The notes under the pieces were generated by a model, which was given only the letters and a program-made list of their open reading frames with translations, made no database searches and was not told where the DNA came from. Of a DNA stretch of 64,000 nucleotides, positions 10,760-22,082 are shown in pieces. Where the stretch lies: positions 301,672-365,671 of the forward strand of contig NW_003101656.1 of the NCBI RefSeq assembly GCF_000003855.2, read 5' to 3'. Each line of letters begins with the position of its first letter. Position 1 is the stretch's first letter. Source of the DNA: Blastomyces gilchristii SLH14081. Lineage: Eukaryota > Ascomycota > Eurotiomycetes > Onygenales > Ajellomycetaceae. A program made the position numbers and the translations under genes.

Positions 10760-10779
10760 AAAAACCTGATAATAATATA

Positions 10780-12210
10780 TCACTTCTCAACTACATTGAT
10801 GAAAATGACTGGGAATGGCCTGATCTTACACAAGATGAATTAGAGTCAGCTATCATCTCAAGTTCTGTTAAAACTGCTGCAGGGCCTGATTCAATTAATC
10901 ACTTGATTATTCAAAATACATATTCCTACTTAAAGAATGAATATTTTGAGCTCTTTTTCAATCTCTTGAAAAATGAATATCATTCTGAATGCTGGAGAGA
11001 AGCCACTGGAGTGATTCTTGAAAAACCTAATAGAAAAACTTCAATTCATAAGTCATATAGAGTAATATCTCTATTAAACTGTCTAGGAAAGGTTTTGAAA
11101 AAGGTAATAGCTACTCAACTATCTTTTATAAGCTCTATTAATAACTCTCTTTTATTCAGTGAATAAATGAAAGGTAGAAAACAATGTTCTGCAATTGACA
11201 CTGTTCTCTCAGTTGTTCATGATATTCAAATAGCAAAGCATGAAGATCTGGTCTCAATTGCAGTTTTTATTGATATAAAAGAAGCATTTGATCATGTTTC
11301 AAAGTCAAAGTTAATTCAGACTTTGAAGATGTTAAAACTGCCACTTTCCCTAATAAAATGAGTTAACTGTTTTATATATAAAAGAATCATACAACTTTTC
11401 TTTGATGAAATGAAACAAGATAAGACTGAGATAAAAATAGAAGTGCTGCAAGAATCTTCAATCTCACTCATTTTATTTACAATATACAGTGCATATCTAT
11501 TCAAAGATAGAAATATGAAAATAGTGCAATCTCCAAGTTATGTAGATGATATTGATCTAGACTACAGCTCAAAAACTATCAAAGAGAATTTGAAAGTGAT
11601 TGAAAAAGCTGTAAAGGAAATCTTTATCAGAGCAGATATCAATCAAATTCAATTTGATATGAATAAAACTGAGTTAATTCATTTCTTTTCTAGATTCAAT
11701 GAGAAAGAACTATCTCTAACTCTTTTAAATAAAGAGATTAAACCCAGTGTAAATGTCAAATGATTAGAAGTATGGTTAAACTCCAAGTTGAATTTTAAAT
11801 ATCATATTCAACAAAGAACTGTCAAGACAGAGAGACTATTAAACAACATTATCAGACTATCAAATGCAGAGAGAGGTCTATTCTTCCAGGCTATGAGACA
11901 GTTATATATAGCCTGTATTATCTCAGTAGCTGATTATGAAGTTCAAGTTTGATGAAATAATCAAGACAATTTCACTGAACTCTTTCAAAGTCTGTAAAAC
12001 AGAGCTTTGAGAAGAATTCTGAGAGCATTCAAATCATCTCCTATTAAAGCAATGAAAATTGAAGCTTCAATTCCTTCTTCTGCTATTAGATTTGAAAAGA
12101 CCTGTATAAACTATGCTCTGAGACTTATAAAGATGAGCTTAAATCATATAATCAGAGAAAGAGTCTCTTCTTCATTTTCATCAATTAACTCTGGAAATGA
12201 ACTGGATTGA
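10780..12210 (+). pseudogene. L2 ORF2, reverse transcriptase
   Basis: Consecutive open pieces at 10903-11166, 11167-11361, 11410-11763 and 12007-12210 are separated by single stops (TAA, TGA). Motifs: AAGPDSIN (about 10876), SYRVISLLNCLGKVL (about 11050), EAFDHVSKSKL (about 11281), and an intact YVDD catalytic motif at 11539-11550. The family is the fungal Tad/I type. YVDD survives because its codons (TAT GTA GAT GAT) contain no GG or CG pair. The element is dead from truncation and stops, yet this is the best-kept polymerase motif among the copies. Confidence 0.85.
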
Positions 12211-12499
12211 AATAGATTTCTTGATTGAAATGAAAATAATTCTTCAAAGAAAATGTCTTCTCAACTGTACAGACTATGCTCACTGATTAAAAATCAATTT
12301 TCTTCTTTAAATGTTGAAAAAGTTGATTATGAGAAGATATCTTTCTGAAGAGAAAAGCTTGAATCTCTTATAGACTTGTAAATAAGTGAACTATCTAAAA
12401 AGAAAGAATATGAACAGCATTTGAAGAGAATTTCTATAATCAATATAAAAGACTCTATTCTGATTAATCCAGATGACTCAAAAATGAGAATTTGAATAG

Positions 12500-13390
12500 A
12501 TTAGGCACAGGCATTGCTTATACTGAAGATAATATTAATTTTATCACAGATTTCTGAAATTTTGGCTGTGAATCTGAAGTCTTTGATGCTGAACTATTTA
12601 CAATAGTGAAAGCTTTCAAACTTATTGAAATAAAATCTCATAAAAGAGAAAATAGTTTGAAAGAGATATAGATATTCTCTGATAGTCAAGCTGCTTTAAA
12701 AAGACTTAGAAATAGTCAGATTCATAATAATCAAATGCATCTTGAACTGATCTTAAACTTCATTTTAAAAATTCAAAAGAGAAGAATATCAAAGCGGATA
12801 ATTCATCTGTACTGAGTTCCTGCTCATATGAATATTCATGGCAATGAATTGGCTGATTCAGCTGCAAAAAAAGGTTCAGAATTAAGCAGATCTATTTAAA
12901 AAATTGTGTCCTGGTCTTTCATAAAGAGAAAAATAAAAGAATCTTGTTTAGAGAAGTGAAATAAAAGCTGGCAGAAATAAAAGAAGAGTATATATTATTC
13001 AAGATTTGAAACAAAACCCAAGTGGAAATCTTGTTCAATTAAATGTAAAAAGAAAATATTCTCATCTATAATACAGCTGAAATTAGAACATGGCTATTTC
13101 AAATCTTATATACAAAGATTTGATGATAGATTTGATTCAATAGAATGCTCATTCTGCAATGTAAATGAGAATTCTGAGTATATTGTAATGCACTGTGCAT
13201 TATACAATAGTCTCAGAGTCAGATTGAAAGAGAAGTATGATCTAAATCAATTAAATATAAGATTCTTATTCTCAACTGAGACAGGAATTAAATACTTAAT
13301 AGACTTTCTATCAGAAACTCAAGCAGCTACAAGAAAATGACTAAATTCAGAAATATCTGAATATAAAGAGGAGAAAATTGATCAGATATA
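12500..13390 (+). pseudogene. L2 ORF2, RNase H and C-terminal Cys motif
   Basis: About 12505-12895 reads as RNase H: a GTGIAYTED start, E in VFDAELFTI, D in IFSDSQAALKRL, and a P-A-H-x-N-I-x-GNELADSAAKKG end. The first catalytic Asp lies in another frame near 12500, so a frameshift is likely. The C-terminus (about 13020-13390) has a C-S-F-C-N..H-C-like cluster near 13155-13200 of the kind seen after RNase H in I-like LINEs. RNase H removes the RNA template after first-strand synthesis. Confidence 0.75.
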
Positions 13391-13770
13391 GTCTGTTAAA
13401 ACAGCTATATACTATCTATTAATAATTTGTTTCATTACAGTCTCTCTTTATTTTACTTTACTTTTTCTTTCTATTCTTTTCTATCTATCTATTTAATGTG
13501 TCTATCTTTAAGACTGTGTTCTCTTTTCTTTTGTCATGATATTGTCCAATGATTTCAAAGTATCAGAAGATGTTAAACTACTGTAATTTGTAAACAGTTT
13601 TTGTATTCTGAGCTGCAATTTTCTGATTTTGCATATCTGAAATTGATGAATGTATAATAGTTAACATTATAGATATAGGAAAAACCCTGTGAACTTTTAG
13701 TTCTCAGGTAGATGTCATAGTGTCTGACTGCATACATCTATAATTGAAGAATAATAATAATAATAATAAT

Positions 13771-15602
13771 AAAAACCTGATAATAACAAAGATATTAACA
13801 CTGTCATTTGCAAATTCTAATCTATAAAATGATGAGTTTCTACTAAGATGAACAGTTCACAGTCTATGCAAAGAGAAGAAGAAATTATGTTCTTATTAAA
13901 GCTAAAAAATAAAGAAAATAAAAACAGAGCTGTGAACACAATTTAGAGATCAATAAAGAAAAAATAAAGAAAATTCATATTTAAATTCTTAATATCTGTG
14001 ACACTTAACTCTCTCACAATGATTAATTTTCTTCTTCAAAGAAGTAGAGAGTATTATGTCTGTGATACAGACAATTGTTATATTTGATATGAAGACTATC
14101 AGAAAGGCACAGACTTCAGAGAATCTGAATATCAGAGTATACACAGTTATAGAAGAATCTTGAGAGCTGATTATCTGTATGTGTAATTAGATATCTCTTA
14201 TAAAACTGTGTTCACTGTCTCAGTTATACTGAAGTATTCAGTCTGACAATAATTGAGATGCAGAGAGAGAGCTTATCTGTTCAGATTAACTTCTGTTACA
14301 AATTCATGACATTTGCATTGTCTTAAATACTCAGATTTTGCAGATATCTGAAAACTCATCTCTTATTAACAATGAGATTGCAGAAATGTGCTGTGATGTA
14401 AGAACTGTTAATAGAGAATCTAGACATATTTGCATATATCTGATCAGAGATTGTACAGATAGAAGAGAGATAATCATGAATCTGCAGAGTAGCAGAGAGC
14501 ACTGACAGTACTGAAAGATTTCTAGAAACTGTCAGCTAGAGTCTGTAAGAAATTACTTATAAAGAGACTTACAGTAAAGAGTGAAGACTACACTACTTAA
14601 AGTTTGAAGTTGATCTGAGAAAGATATGAGATTGACTGCTGATCTGAAGATCAGATGTAGTGACAGAGCTGAGAGAGATAAAGATACTGTTATAAGTAAT
14701 GATATCTCTGCTTCATCAGCTGATAAAAAGTAATCAGAGAAGTTAAAGAGACATCTATAAGAAGCTCAGCAGTAATCAGACATTGTTTATAAAGATATTG
14801 AAAATGAAAATGATTTTTATTCTTGAGAAGTTCTTGAATTAATATATAAATATTATCAGAAACACTCTCTCTCTATCATCTAAGTGATAACACTTTATGA
14901 ATAAATGAGAATACTCACAGTTTATAAAGATGAGAGCTGTTACAGAAAAAGAAAAAAGAAGATAAGATTCTTCAGACAGATCTGAGATATTTATACTACT
15001 TTAAAGAGATTTATTTACACTATAAGTTCTTTCACAGAACAGTCAGATTACTCTAATAAATAAAGAGTGATTATAAATTACAGATCTGAATCTTTCTATA
15101 TAACTATAAAGAGTAATTATAGACTGTGAACATCTTGATTCTATAATTCTACAGAATTGATAAAAGAGTGGAAAATTTCTCACAATTCTACAGTGTTAAA
15201 GAATGATGATTTGTAAGAATAAGTAAAAGATTAACTCATGAATACTTCTCTTTCATGAGAGTTATCTTACAGAGAGTAATTTATCTGTAAAATAAATCTA
15301 TATAATGACTACAGAAGAATCTTATAAAAATAATTGAGAGTTAACTGAAACTCTTCTATATGAAAGATGTGAGATAAATCTGTATAATAGTCAGAGAAAG
15401 ATCTGCAGGTTATAAAAAACCTTGTGAAATAACAAACTAAGTGACAGACTCTTTTCTCTTCATAGTAACAAGGAATTTTTCCTTACTGAGATTTTTTATA
15501 AATGTGAAGTAATTTTAGTGAGTATCACTGCAGTGCTGAGCTGATTCTATGAAATCACTCAGTCATAGACTTCATGAATAAAGTCTTAGTGAGAGAAGAA
15601 TA
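13771..15602 (+). pseudogene. X1 post-pol region with a conserved open frame
   Basis: This 1.8-kb stretch between the chromodomain and the 3' LTR is the reverse complement of 48299-50100 in X3. About 14290-14503 is open for ~70 codons in the sense frame and aligns residue by residue with X3 49412-49606: Q-I-H-D-I, SSLI-x-NEIAEM, R-H-I-x-I-Y and RDC-x-DR. A second conserved stretch near 14040-14140 reads EYYVCDTDNC and then TDFRE. Gypsy elements normally end soon after the chromodomain, so this is an additional gene of unknown function. Confidence 0.55.
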
Positions 15603-15860
15603 TGTAAGAAATTCTGCTTCTTACAGGTTCTTTATCTCTATTTCTATCTCTTATATAATCAATAGAATTAGCAGCCCTTGTCTACACACAATTATATAGA
15701 CTGAAGTTCATGAATACTATATATAACTCAGCTTAAATGCTATTATACATTTGATCTCTACATTTTATCTTTCTACTGTGAATACTTCTAGTAGTTATCA
15801 GTATATATCACGCCAAGCTGCAAACACCCGAATAATCGCCTGCGAGCACTTATTCTTACA
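15603..15860 (+). repeat. 3' LTR of X1
   Basis: TGTAAGAAATT..TTATTCTTACA, 258 bp, the reverse complement of the X LTRs at 48042-48298 and 55024-55280. The last ~60 bp (ACGCCAAGCTGC to CGCCTGCGAGCAC) keep several CG pairs although the rest of the LTR has lost them. Confidence 0.9.
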
Positions 15861-16200
15861 CTTTCAATCTGAAGTGTTTCAGTTAATCTTCAATTATTCT
15901 TTCATGAGATTCTTATGTAATCATTACACAGATTTATCTCACAGATGAATCACTTTCTATGAGATTACTCTTATCAAAGAGAAGTATTTATAAGTTAATC
16001 TTTCACTCATTCTTATAAATCATCATTCTTTAACACTGTAGAGTTGTAAGAAATTTTTCCCTTTTTCATTAACTCTGTAAAATTGTAGAATCAAGATATC
16101 TACAGTTTACAATCACTTTTAATATTTATATGAAAAGATTCAGATCTGTAATACATTATTACTCTTCATTTACTAGAGTGATCTGACTGTTCTATGAGAT

Positions 16201-16706
16201 TAGATTAGCCGCTGGAATCATGAATTTTACATTTAATTTCATTTGATCTCGTCTCATACAATTCTTGATGTGAATCTCACTGAGACTAGTCATTAAAAAA
16301 ACATGCAAAGTGACTATATATCAAATCTCAAAATGAAACCATGACTTGAAAAAAATCAGAAAGTGATCTCATTTAATCTCATTTAGTCTCATTCTTAGCA
16401 TTAAGTTATTAGTTTTAGACATTTTAAGGCTTTCTTTAGACTATTTTTAATTTTTTAAAAAGTAACACTTTTTGATAACACTCAAATAAGATTTAATGTC
16501 ATTTAAATCAATAAAAATAATTTAAATTGAGAAGTGAAAATCATGATCTTATTTAAAACATGTGATAAGAGTAGACAGTAAGTCTCACTGAGACAGTATA
16601 AGACTACTATCTAATGTTAAAACTGTGTAATGAAATCAGTTGAATTGATAATAAGACTATTAAAAATTCTGATTCTGATCTCAGACACGGTCACACGGTC
16701 AATCTA
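16201..16706 (+). mobile_element. hAT-type MITE, copy 2 (506 bp) in X2
   Basis: The ends TAGATTAG..CAATCTA are decayed forms of TAGACTG..CAGTCTA. The 8-bp duplication is TATGAGAT / TATAAGAT, one G-to-A difference. The uninterrupted site is seen in X3 at about 48870. Internal CG pairs are nearly all lost, but CACGGTCACACGGTC near the 3' end is intact. Confidence 0.88.
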
Positions 16707-18060
16707 TATAAGATTACTTATAGTATAAATAAATCTCTTTAGAGTAGTATAAATACTTCAGATCTGTCTGTGAAATCTCATCTTCTGTTCTCTTATTATA
16801 TAATAGCTTTTATTCTTATAAACTGTGAGTATCTTCATTCATCTGTAAAGTGTTTTTCTTCAGATAATAAAGAGAGAGTGTTTCTCATCATATCTATATA
16901 TTAATTCAAGAACTTTTCAAGAATAAAAATTTTTTAATTTTAATATCTTTATAAATAATATCTGATCACTGCTGAGCTTCTTATAACTATTTCTTTAACA
17001 TCTCTGATTACTTTCTACTGACTGATAATATAGAGATATTATTATCTTTGACAGTGTTTTTACTTTTCTTAACTCTATCAATATATCTGAGCTTTAAGTC
17101 AGCAGTTAACTTCATATCTCTTTCAGATCAATCTCTGACTCTCAGCAGTATAGTCTTACTCTTTACTATAAGTCTCTCTGTAAGTAATTTCTTACAGATT
17201 CTATCTAAAAGTTTTTATAAAGCTCTCAGTACTCTTAGTGCTCTCTGCAGTCTCACAGATCTATGACTATCTCTTCTCTACTTATATAATCTCTTATTAG
17301 ATGTATATAAATATATCTAGATTCTCTATTGACAGCTCTCACACTGCAGTGAATTTCTGCAATCTCATTATTAGTAAGAGATAAGTTTTCAGATACTTAT
17401 AAATTTCAGATAATTAAAGTAATATGAATATTATAAATTTGTGATAAGAGTTAATCTGAGTAGATGAGCTCTCTCTCTACATCTTAATTATTTCTGAGCT
17501 GAATACTTCAGTACAACTGAGAGAGTGAATACAGCTTTATAAGAGATATCTGATAATATGTATAAATAATCAGTTCTCAAGACTCTGCTGTTACTATATA
17601 TATTCTGATATCTTACTCTCTTGAAGTCTACACATTTCTTATAGTCTTTATATTAAATGTAATAATTATCTGTATCACAGATATAATACTCTCTGCTTCT
17701 TTAAGAGAAAGAATTAATAGTTGTGAAGAGATTGAGTATCACAGATATTAAGAACATAAGTATAAGTTTTCTTTATTTTTTTTTTGTTAATCTCTAAATT
17801 GTGTTCACAGTTCTGTTTTTATTTTCTTTATTTTTTAGCTTTTAATAAGAATATGATTTCTTCTTCTCTTTATATACACTGCAGACTGTTCATTTCAGTA
17901 GAAACTTATCATCTTTATAAACTGGAGTTTATAAATAACAGTGTTAATATCTTTATTATAATCAGATTCTTAGCAAAGACTGCACTATTCTAACTTATCA
18001 GAATTCACAGTATAAAAGTTATGTCTCAGCTTTCACAGATATCTTAAATGGCCGAAGACC
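16707..18060 (-). pseudogene. X2 post-pol region
   Basis: Counterpart of X3 48900-50190 and X1 13790-15150. The conserved frame is still visible (SEN-x-SL then NEIAE near 17370-17390 on the minus strand) but carries TGA and TAA, so X2 is more decayed here than X1 and X3. A patch at about 18050-18075 (AAATGGCCGAAGACCCC) keeps GG, CC and CG and does not match X3. Confidence 0.5.
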
Positions 18061-21060
18061 CCTATGTGAACTTATTTATCTTATCAGAATACTCTTAGCA
18101 CTAAACTTTTAATCAGAGCTTATAATCTCATTTCTCTGAGTTAATAATGTCTTTAATCTGATATTCTCTTCCACTCTCTAATACTTTGTAAATAGAGTGA
18201 TAAGTCATAGAATTCTCTTCTGAGAATTTCATGTATTTATAAACTAAAGAAATATGAAAAACATTATATATCTATAACTTATATTGTAGTTTCAATCTAT
18301 AGAACTGTGAGTTAACTTTCTTTATAATCTTATAAGACTCTGTCTATAAGAGATTTAGTATCTTACTAGATTTCTGCATAGTAATGTTTTTCAGACTTAG
18401 TCAGACTCTATCATCTTTCTTGAAACTCTTTATAATATACTTAGAGTCATAGGAAATCTTTTAATACTCTTAAGTCTTTCTTCAGAATTCACAGACTTTC
18501 TTCTGAATATTCTGAATTCTCTCAGTCTGTTCATGAATATCATCATACTCTATAGTATACTCTTAAAGCTTTATCAAGATTATTCATAAGTAAGTCTTAG
18601 TAAGTATCTCAAAGAGAGTGTTATTTATACTAACATACTTTAAGTTATTATATATGAACTCTGTAAGTGATAATTAATACACTCAGTTATTCTGATTGTA
18701 ATTAATAAAGCACTGTAGATACTATTTTAATATACTTATCAGACATTCTTTGAGATTATCTGTCTGTTAATGAAAAGCTGTGCTTAAATCTTATAAGATC
18801 TTGAGTACAGTTATCAGATCAGATCAGAACTTCTCTATAAAGATTAATTCTCTATATAAGATAATATTTATAGATAACTTATGCAATCAGATTATATCAC
18901 AGATAAAGATCTAAGTTAAATTCCTTGAATTTAAGTTCTTATGAGTGAGTATAAAGTGTGCTATCTTGATAAAGTAATCTACTATCAGTAGCACACTATT
19001 AAAGCAGGTATTATATATATTCTTGCTTTCAGAGAGACTTATAAGAGTGTTTATTTCGAGCTGTTCTCAAGGTTTCTGTGAGATGAGTAGAGAAGGAAGT
19101 GCTTTATATAATCTGAATCACATTATCTATGAATGCTGATAAATAGTATAGAAATTCACTCTCTTCTTTACAACCTCTTATATCTTTGACTAGAAGTATT
19201 TTCTTATAAGTAACTTATAAGTTCTAGTATCTGTAAAATAACCTGCTTAAGAAGAGTTATAATATCTTTTAATAAGTTCTATATATAGAAACTCATGTAC
19301 AGATATATAAATTCAGCACTCTCTTTATAAGAGATTATTTAAGTCTCTTTAATTCTTTATTTCCGTAGAGTTTATCTCTGCTGTACGCAGTTTTTAAATA
19401 TACTAAGTATATTCATTCTTCAGTTGTACTTCTAACAATCTGAACAGAAGATCTTGTAAAGACTTATACTCTGTTTCTTCTTATATCAGATCTTTCACAG
19501 TGCTTCTTAAAGTCTGCAAACTGTTTAGATTATAGATATTTCTTTCAGAATTTTTCAAGAATTCTCAGAGTGTTGACTCTCAGTGTTATAAAGAGTAGTT
19601 ACTCTTCTCTCTCTTCTCTTATAACAAATTGAGAGACTTTTCAGTCAATCTATTTTTAATACTCAGTCTGAGCATTGTGTAAAGCTTTTCAATCTTATCT
19701 AATCTCTCTATATCTGTCACTCTGATCTTCTTAATATAGTCAAATCTGTGAGAGAATTTATCTGCTGAGTTCTTAGTTCTCTTGATATACTTTATCTTAA
19801 ATCAGAACTCACTTAGTCTCTGAGCTCAGTAAATCTACTACTGTAAGAGTTTCTTGATTGAAGTAAACTATCATAAACTGTCATGATCAGTTGTAATAGT
19901 AATCACTGTTATAAGACTCTTGAAACAGTAATATCAGTGATTGAAGAATTTCACTATTATAAGAAGTTTCTGATTATAAATATTATAATTAATCTCTGTG
20001 AGTTATATCTTTTATAAGAAAAAGATGACTAAAACTCAGTTCTTATTTAACTCTAGTTATAAGACTATTTATAAAATTATAAAGAAGAAGACATCTGTCT
20101 TCAATTTAATTAGAAGTAATAGATTAAGATGAAACACTATCACTATATTTATAAATATCTGTTTTAATCTAGTAAAGACTCTGTGAGTTTCTGAAATAAG
20201 AAAGTTCTTACAGTTTTCTCTTCTTAACAATCTTTTCATTCTTTATTTATAGAATGACTTCTTCTTATTTTCATTCTTCAGCATGTCTGTAAGAGTTAAG
20301 AAGATTCTTATAAATACAAAGATAAATTATGTATAGAAATTCACAAAGCTCAGAAAGATCTGAATCTTATAAATACTAATTAACTCTAATTGTAATAGAA
20401 TAGTTTCAATCTGTAAGAGTTTCATTTGAATATTATCTGAAATAATTATATATTCTAGAAAATTAATCTGATGAGTACTGAAGTTATACTTTATAAGCTT
20501 AATATATAGTTATGTCTCATCTAAGATGATTAACACAGTTTATATATACTTAGTATATTCTTTCTTCTGCATAAAGTACATTATAACATTATTCAGATAT
20601 ACATGAAGCATTTTATTAATAAAAGACTGAAAAACTATAAGAGTATTAATTCAATTAAAAGACATCACTAGATATTCAAATAATCTCGGTGTAAGTTTAA
20701 AGACAGTCTTTTATTCATTCTTAGACTGTATTTACATCTATGTATATACATTAATTATATTCAGTTCTATAAGTATAACAGCTTCTGTAAGACAGTTGGT
20801 TACATTCTTAATCAAAGATAGAGAATAGTGACTCTTTATAGTCTTAGAGTTTAAATTATAATAGTTTATATACAATCTGAGATCTTTATTCTTCTTATTT
20901 ATAAATATCACAGAGACTCTTACGGAGATCTGCAAAAATTGAATAAAGTCATTCTTTAGATTCTTCTTTATATAGATCTGCAAGAACTGTGTCTTGTAAT
21001 GAAAGAGCTTATAAATTAATTCTCAGAAGAGTTTCTATTCTTCTATTAAATCTATTATCA
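18061..21060 (-). pseudogene. X2 pol remnant
   Basis: The minus strand reads, from right to left, RT, RNase H, integrase and chromodomain, in the order of X3. The RT N-terminus is open at 20738-20983 (KKNLKNDFIQ.., then KKNKDLRLYINYYNLNSK). The catalytic YLDD reads YLNN near 20590-20600. Stops occur throughout. The chromodomain lies at about 18110-18200. The whole is a decayed gypsy polyprotein. Confidence 0.78.
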
Positions 21061-21824
21061 GATTCTTCTTCTAATGAGATAAAAGCTTAGCTGTCTTAGC
21101 TGAACTGAATATTTCTGTGAGATCTTGATATTTCTCTAGTATCTAAAGCTCAGTTTGTATGACTGTAAAGTTCTTGAATATTTACAAAGATATTATATAA
21201 TTAAGCTTGTCTTCTCTAATCAACTCTGCAGTATCAGCTGATTCTATCTCTATAAGTAAGTCTGCTAACACTGATCAGAAGTATAAATCTAAGTTGTGAA
21301 CAGTTATATACAGATTATGGTTTTAAAGTTATATAAATTTCAAGTTTATATTATCTGTGATATCTGTGATAATCACAGTTTCTGCAAATTTTCTTCAAGT
21401 TTCAGAGAGATCTTGCAATTCAAAGATTACTTTTATAACTCTAAGTAACTCTAACTCTAACTTGTGAGTCAATTTAAATACAAACTTATAAAANNNNNNN
21501 NNNNNNNNNNNNNNNNNNNNNNNNNNNNNNNNNNNNNNNNNNNNNNNNNNNNNNNNNNNNNNNNNNNNNNNNNNNNNNNNNNNNNNNNNNNNNTCTTTAC
21601 TAAGATTAATTTATTCATGAGTTCAGAGAGTTTCTCTGTTATAGATATAGAGAATGATGTTTTATAAGTAATTAATAAGTTCTCTGAGACTTCTTTTTTA
21701 AAAGTTATTCATAATTTAGATAACTGCTTCTGAGTGGCTGGAGTAGAGTTTACCAAGATTAAAGTATATAAGTTTCTAATTTTTTCAGTTATAATAAGCA
21801 GTTGCTGACTGACAGAGCTTGAAA
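21061..21824 (-). pseudogene. X2 gag/protease remnant with deletion and gap
   Basis: It aligns with X3 53200-53630, then jumps to about 54570-55023, so ~0.9 kb of gag including the zinc knuckle is missing. The remaining part contains 100 N. The first bases inside the 5' LTR (about 21812-21824, CAGAGCTTGAAA on plus) are the primer-binding segment discussed for X3. Confidence 0.65.
21494..21593. other. Assembly gap (100 N)
   Basis: Exactly 100 N. The flanks match X3 at 54613 and 54793, which are about 179 bp apart, so the true gap is probably near 180 bp and 100 is a placeholder. Confidence 0.95.
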
Positions 21825-22082
21825 GCTAAGAATAAGTACTTGTAGATGATTATTCAGATGTTCATAGCTTGATATGATATACACTGGTAACTACTAAAAG
21901 TATTCACAGTAGAAAAGTAAAATGTAGAGATTAAATATATATTAATATTTAAGCTGAGTTATGAATAGTATTCATGAACTTCAGTCTATATAGTTGTATG
22001 TAGTCAAGAGCCACTAACTCTATTAATTATATAAGAGATAGAAATATAGATAAAGAATTCGCAAGAACCGGGATTTCTTACA
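21825..22082 (-). repeat. 5' LTR of X2
   Basis: 258 bp, aligned with 55024-55280. The left terminus reads GCTAAGAATAAG instead of TGTAAGAATAAG; the right end GGATTTCTTACA is intact. After it, ACTCTGTAG resumes Y3. Confidence 0.85.

Larger units (their letters stand above)
10776..13770 (+). mobile_element. LINE copy L2, 5'-truncated, inserted in X1
   Basis: A duplication of up to 16 bp (AAAAACCTGATAATAA, 10760-10775 and 13771-13786) flanks it, the mark of target-primed insertion. It starts inside ORF2 upstream of RT and ends with (AAT)n at about 13752-13770. The tail sequence equals that at 1-205. It is less mutated than L1: long parts of RT read through. 5' truncation is usual for LINEs. Confidence 0.92.
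7611..15860 (+). mobile_element. Ty3/gypsy family X, copy X1 (5'-truncated) with LINE L2 nested
   Basis: The pol part starts at about 7611, equivalent to about 53250 of X3 (minus strand). The 5' LTR, gag and protease are absent. Pol runs to 10759, where L2 interrupts it. After the L2 3' duplication (13771 on) the element continues with the post-pol region to 15602 and the 3' LTR (15603-15860). X1 is on the plus strand, while X2, which abuts at 15861, is on the minus strand, so their 3' ends meet tail to tail. Confidence 0.85.
15861..22082 (-). mobile_element. Ty3/gypsy family X, copy X2, 3'-truncated
   Basis: It aligns co-linearly with 48540-55280 of X3. Its 3' LTR and the last ~240 bp of internal sequence are missing at 15861, where the X1 LTR abuts. 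The 5' LTR (21825-22082) is present. It is inserted in Y3: the bases after 22082 continue Y sequence equivalent to about 60195. It carries a MITE (16201-16706), a deletion of roughly 0.9 kb in gag, and an assembly gap. Confidence 0.85.
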
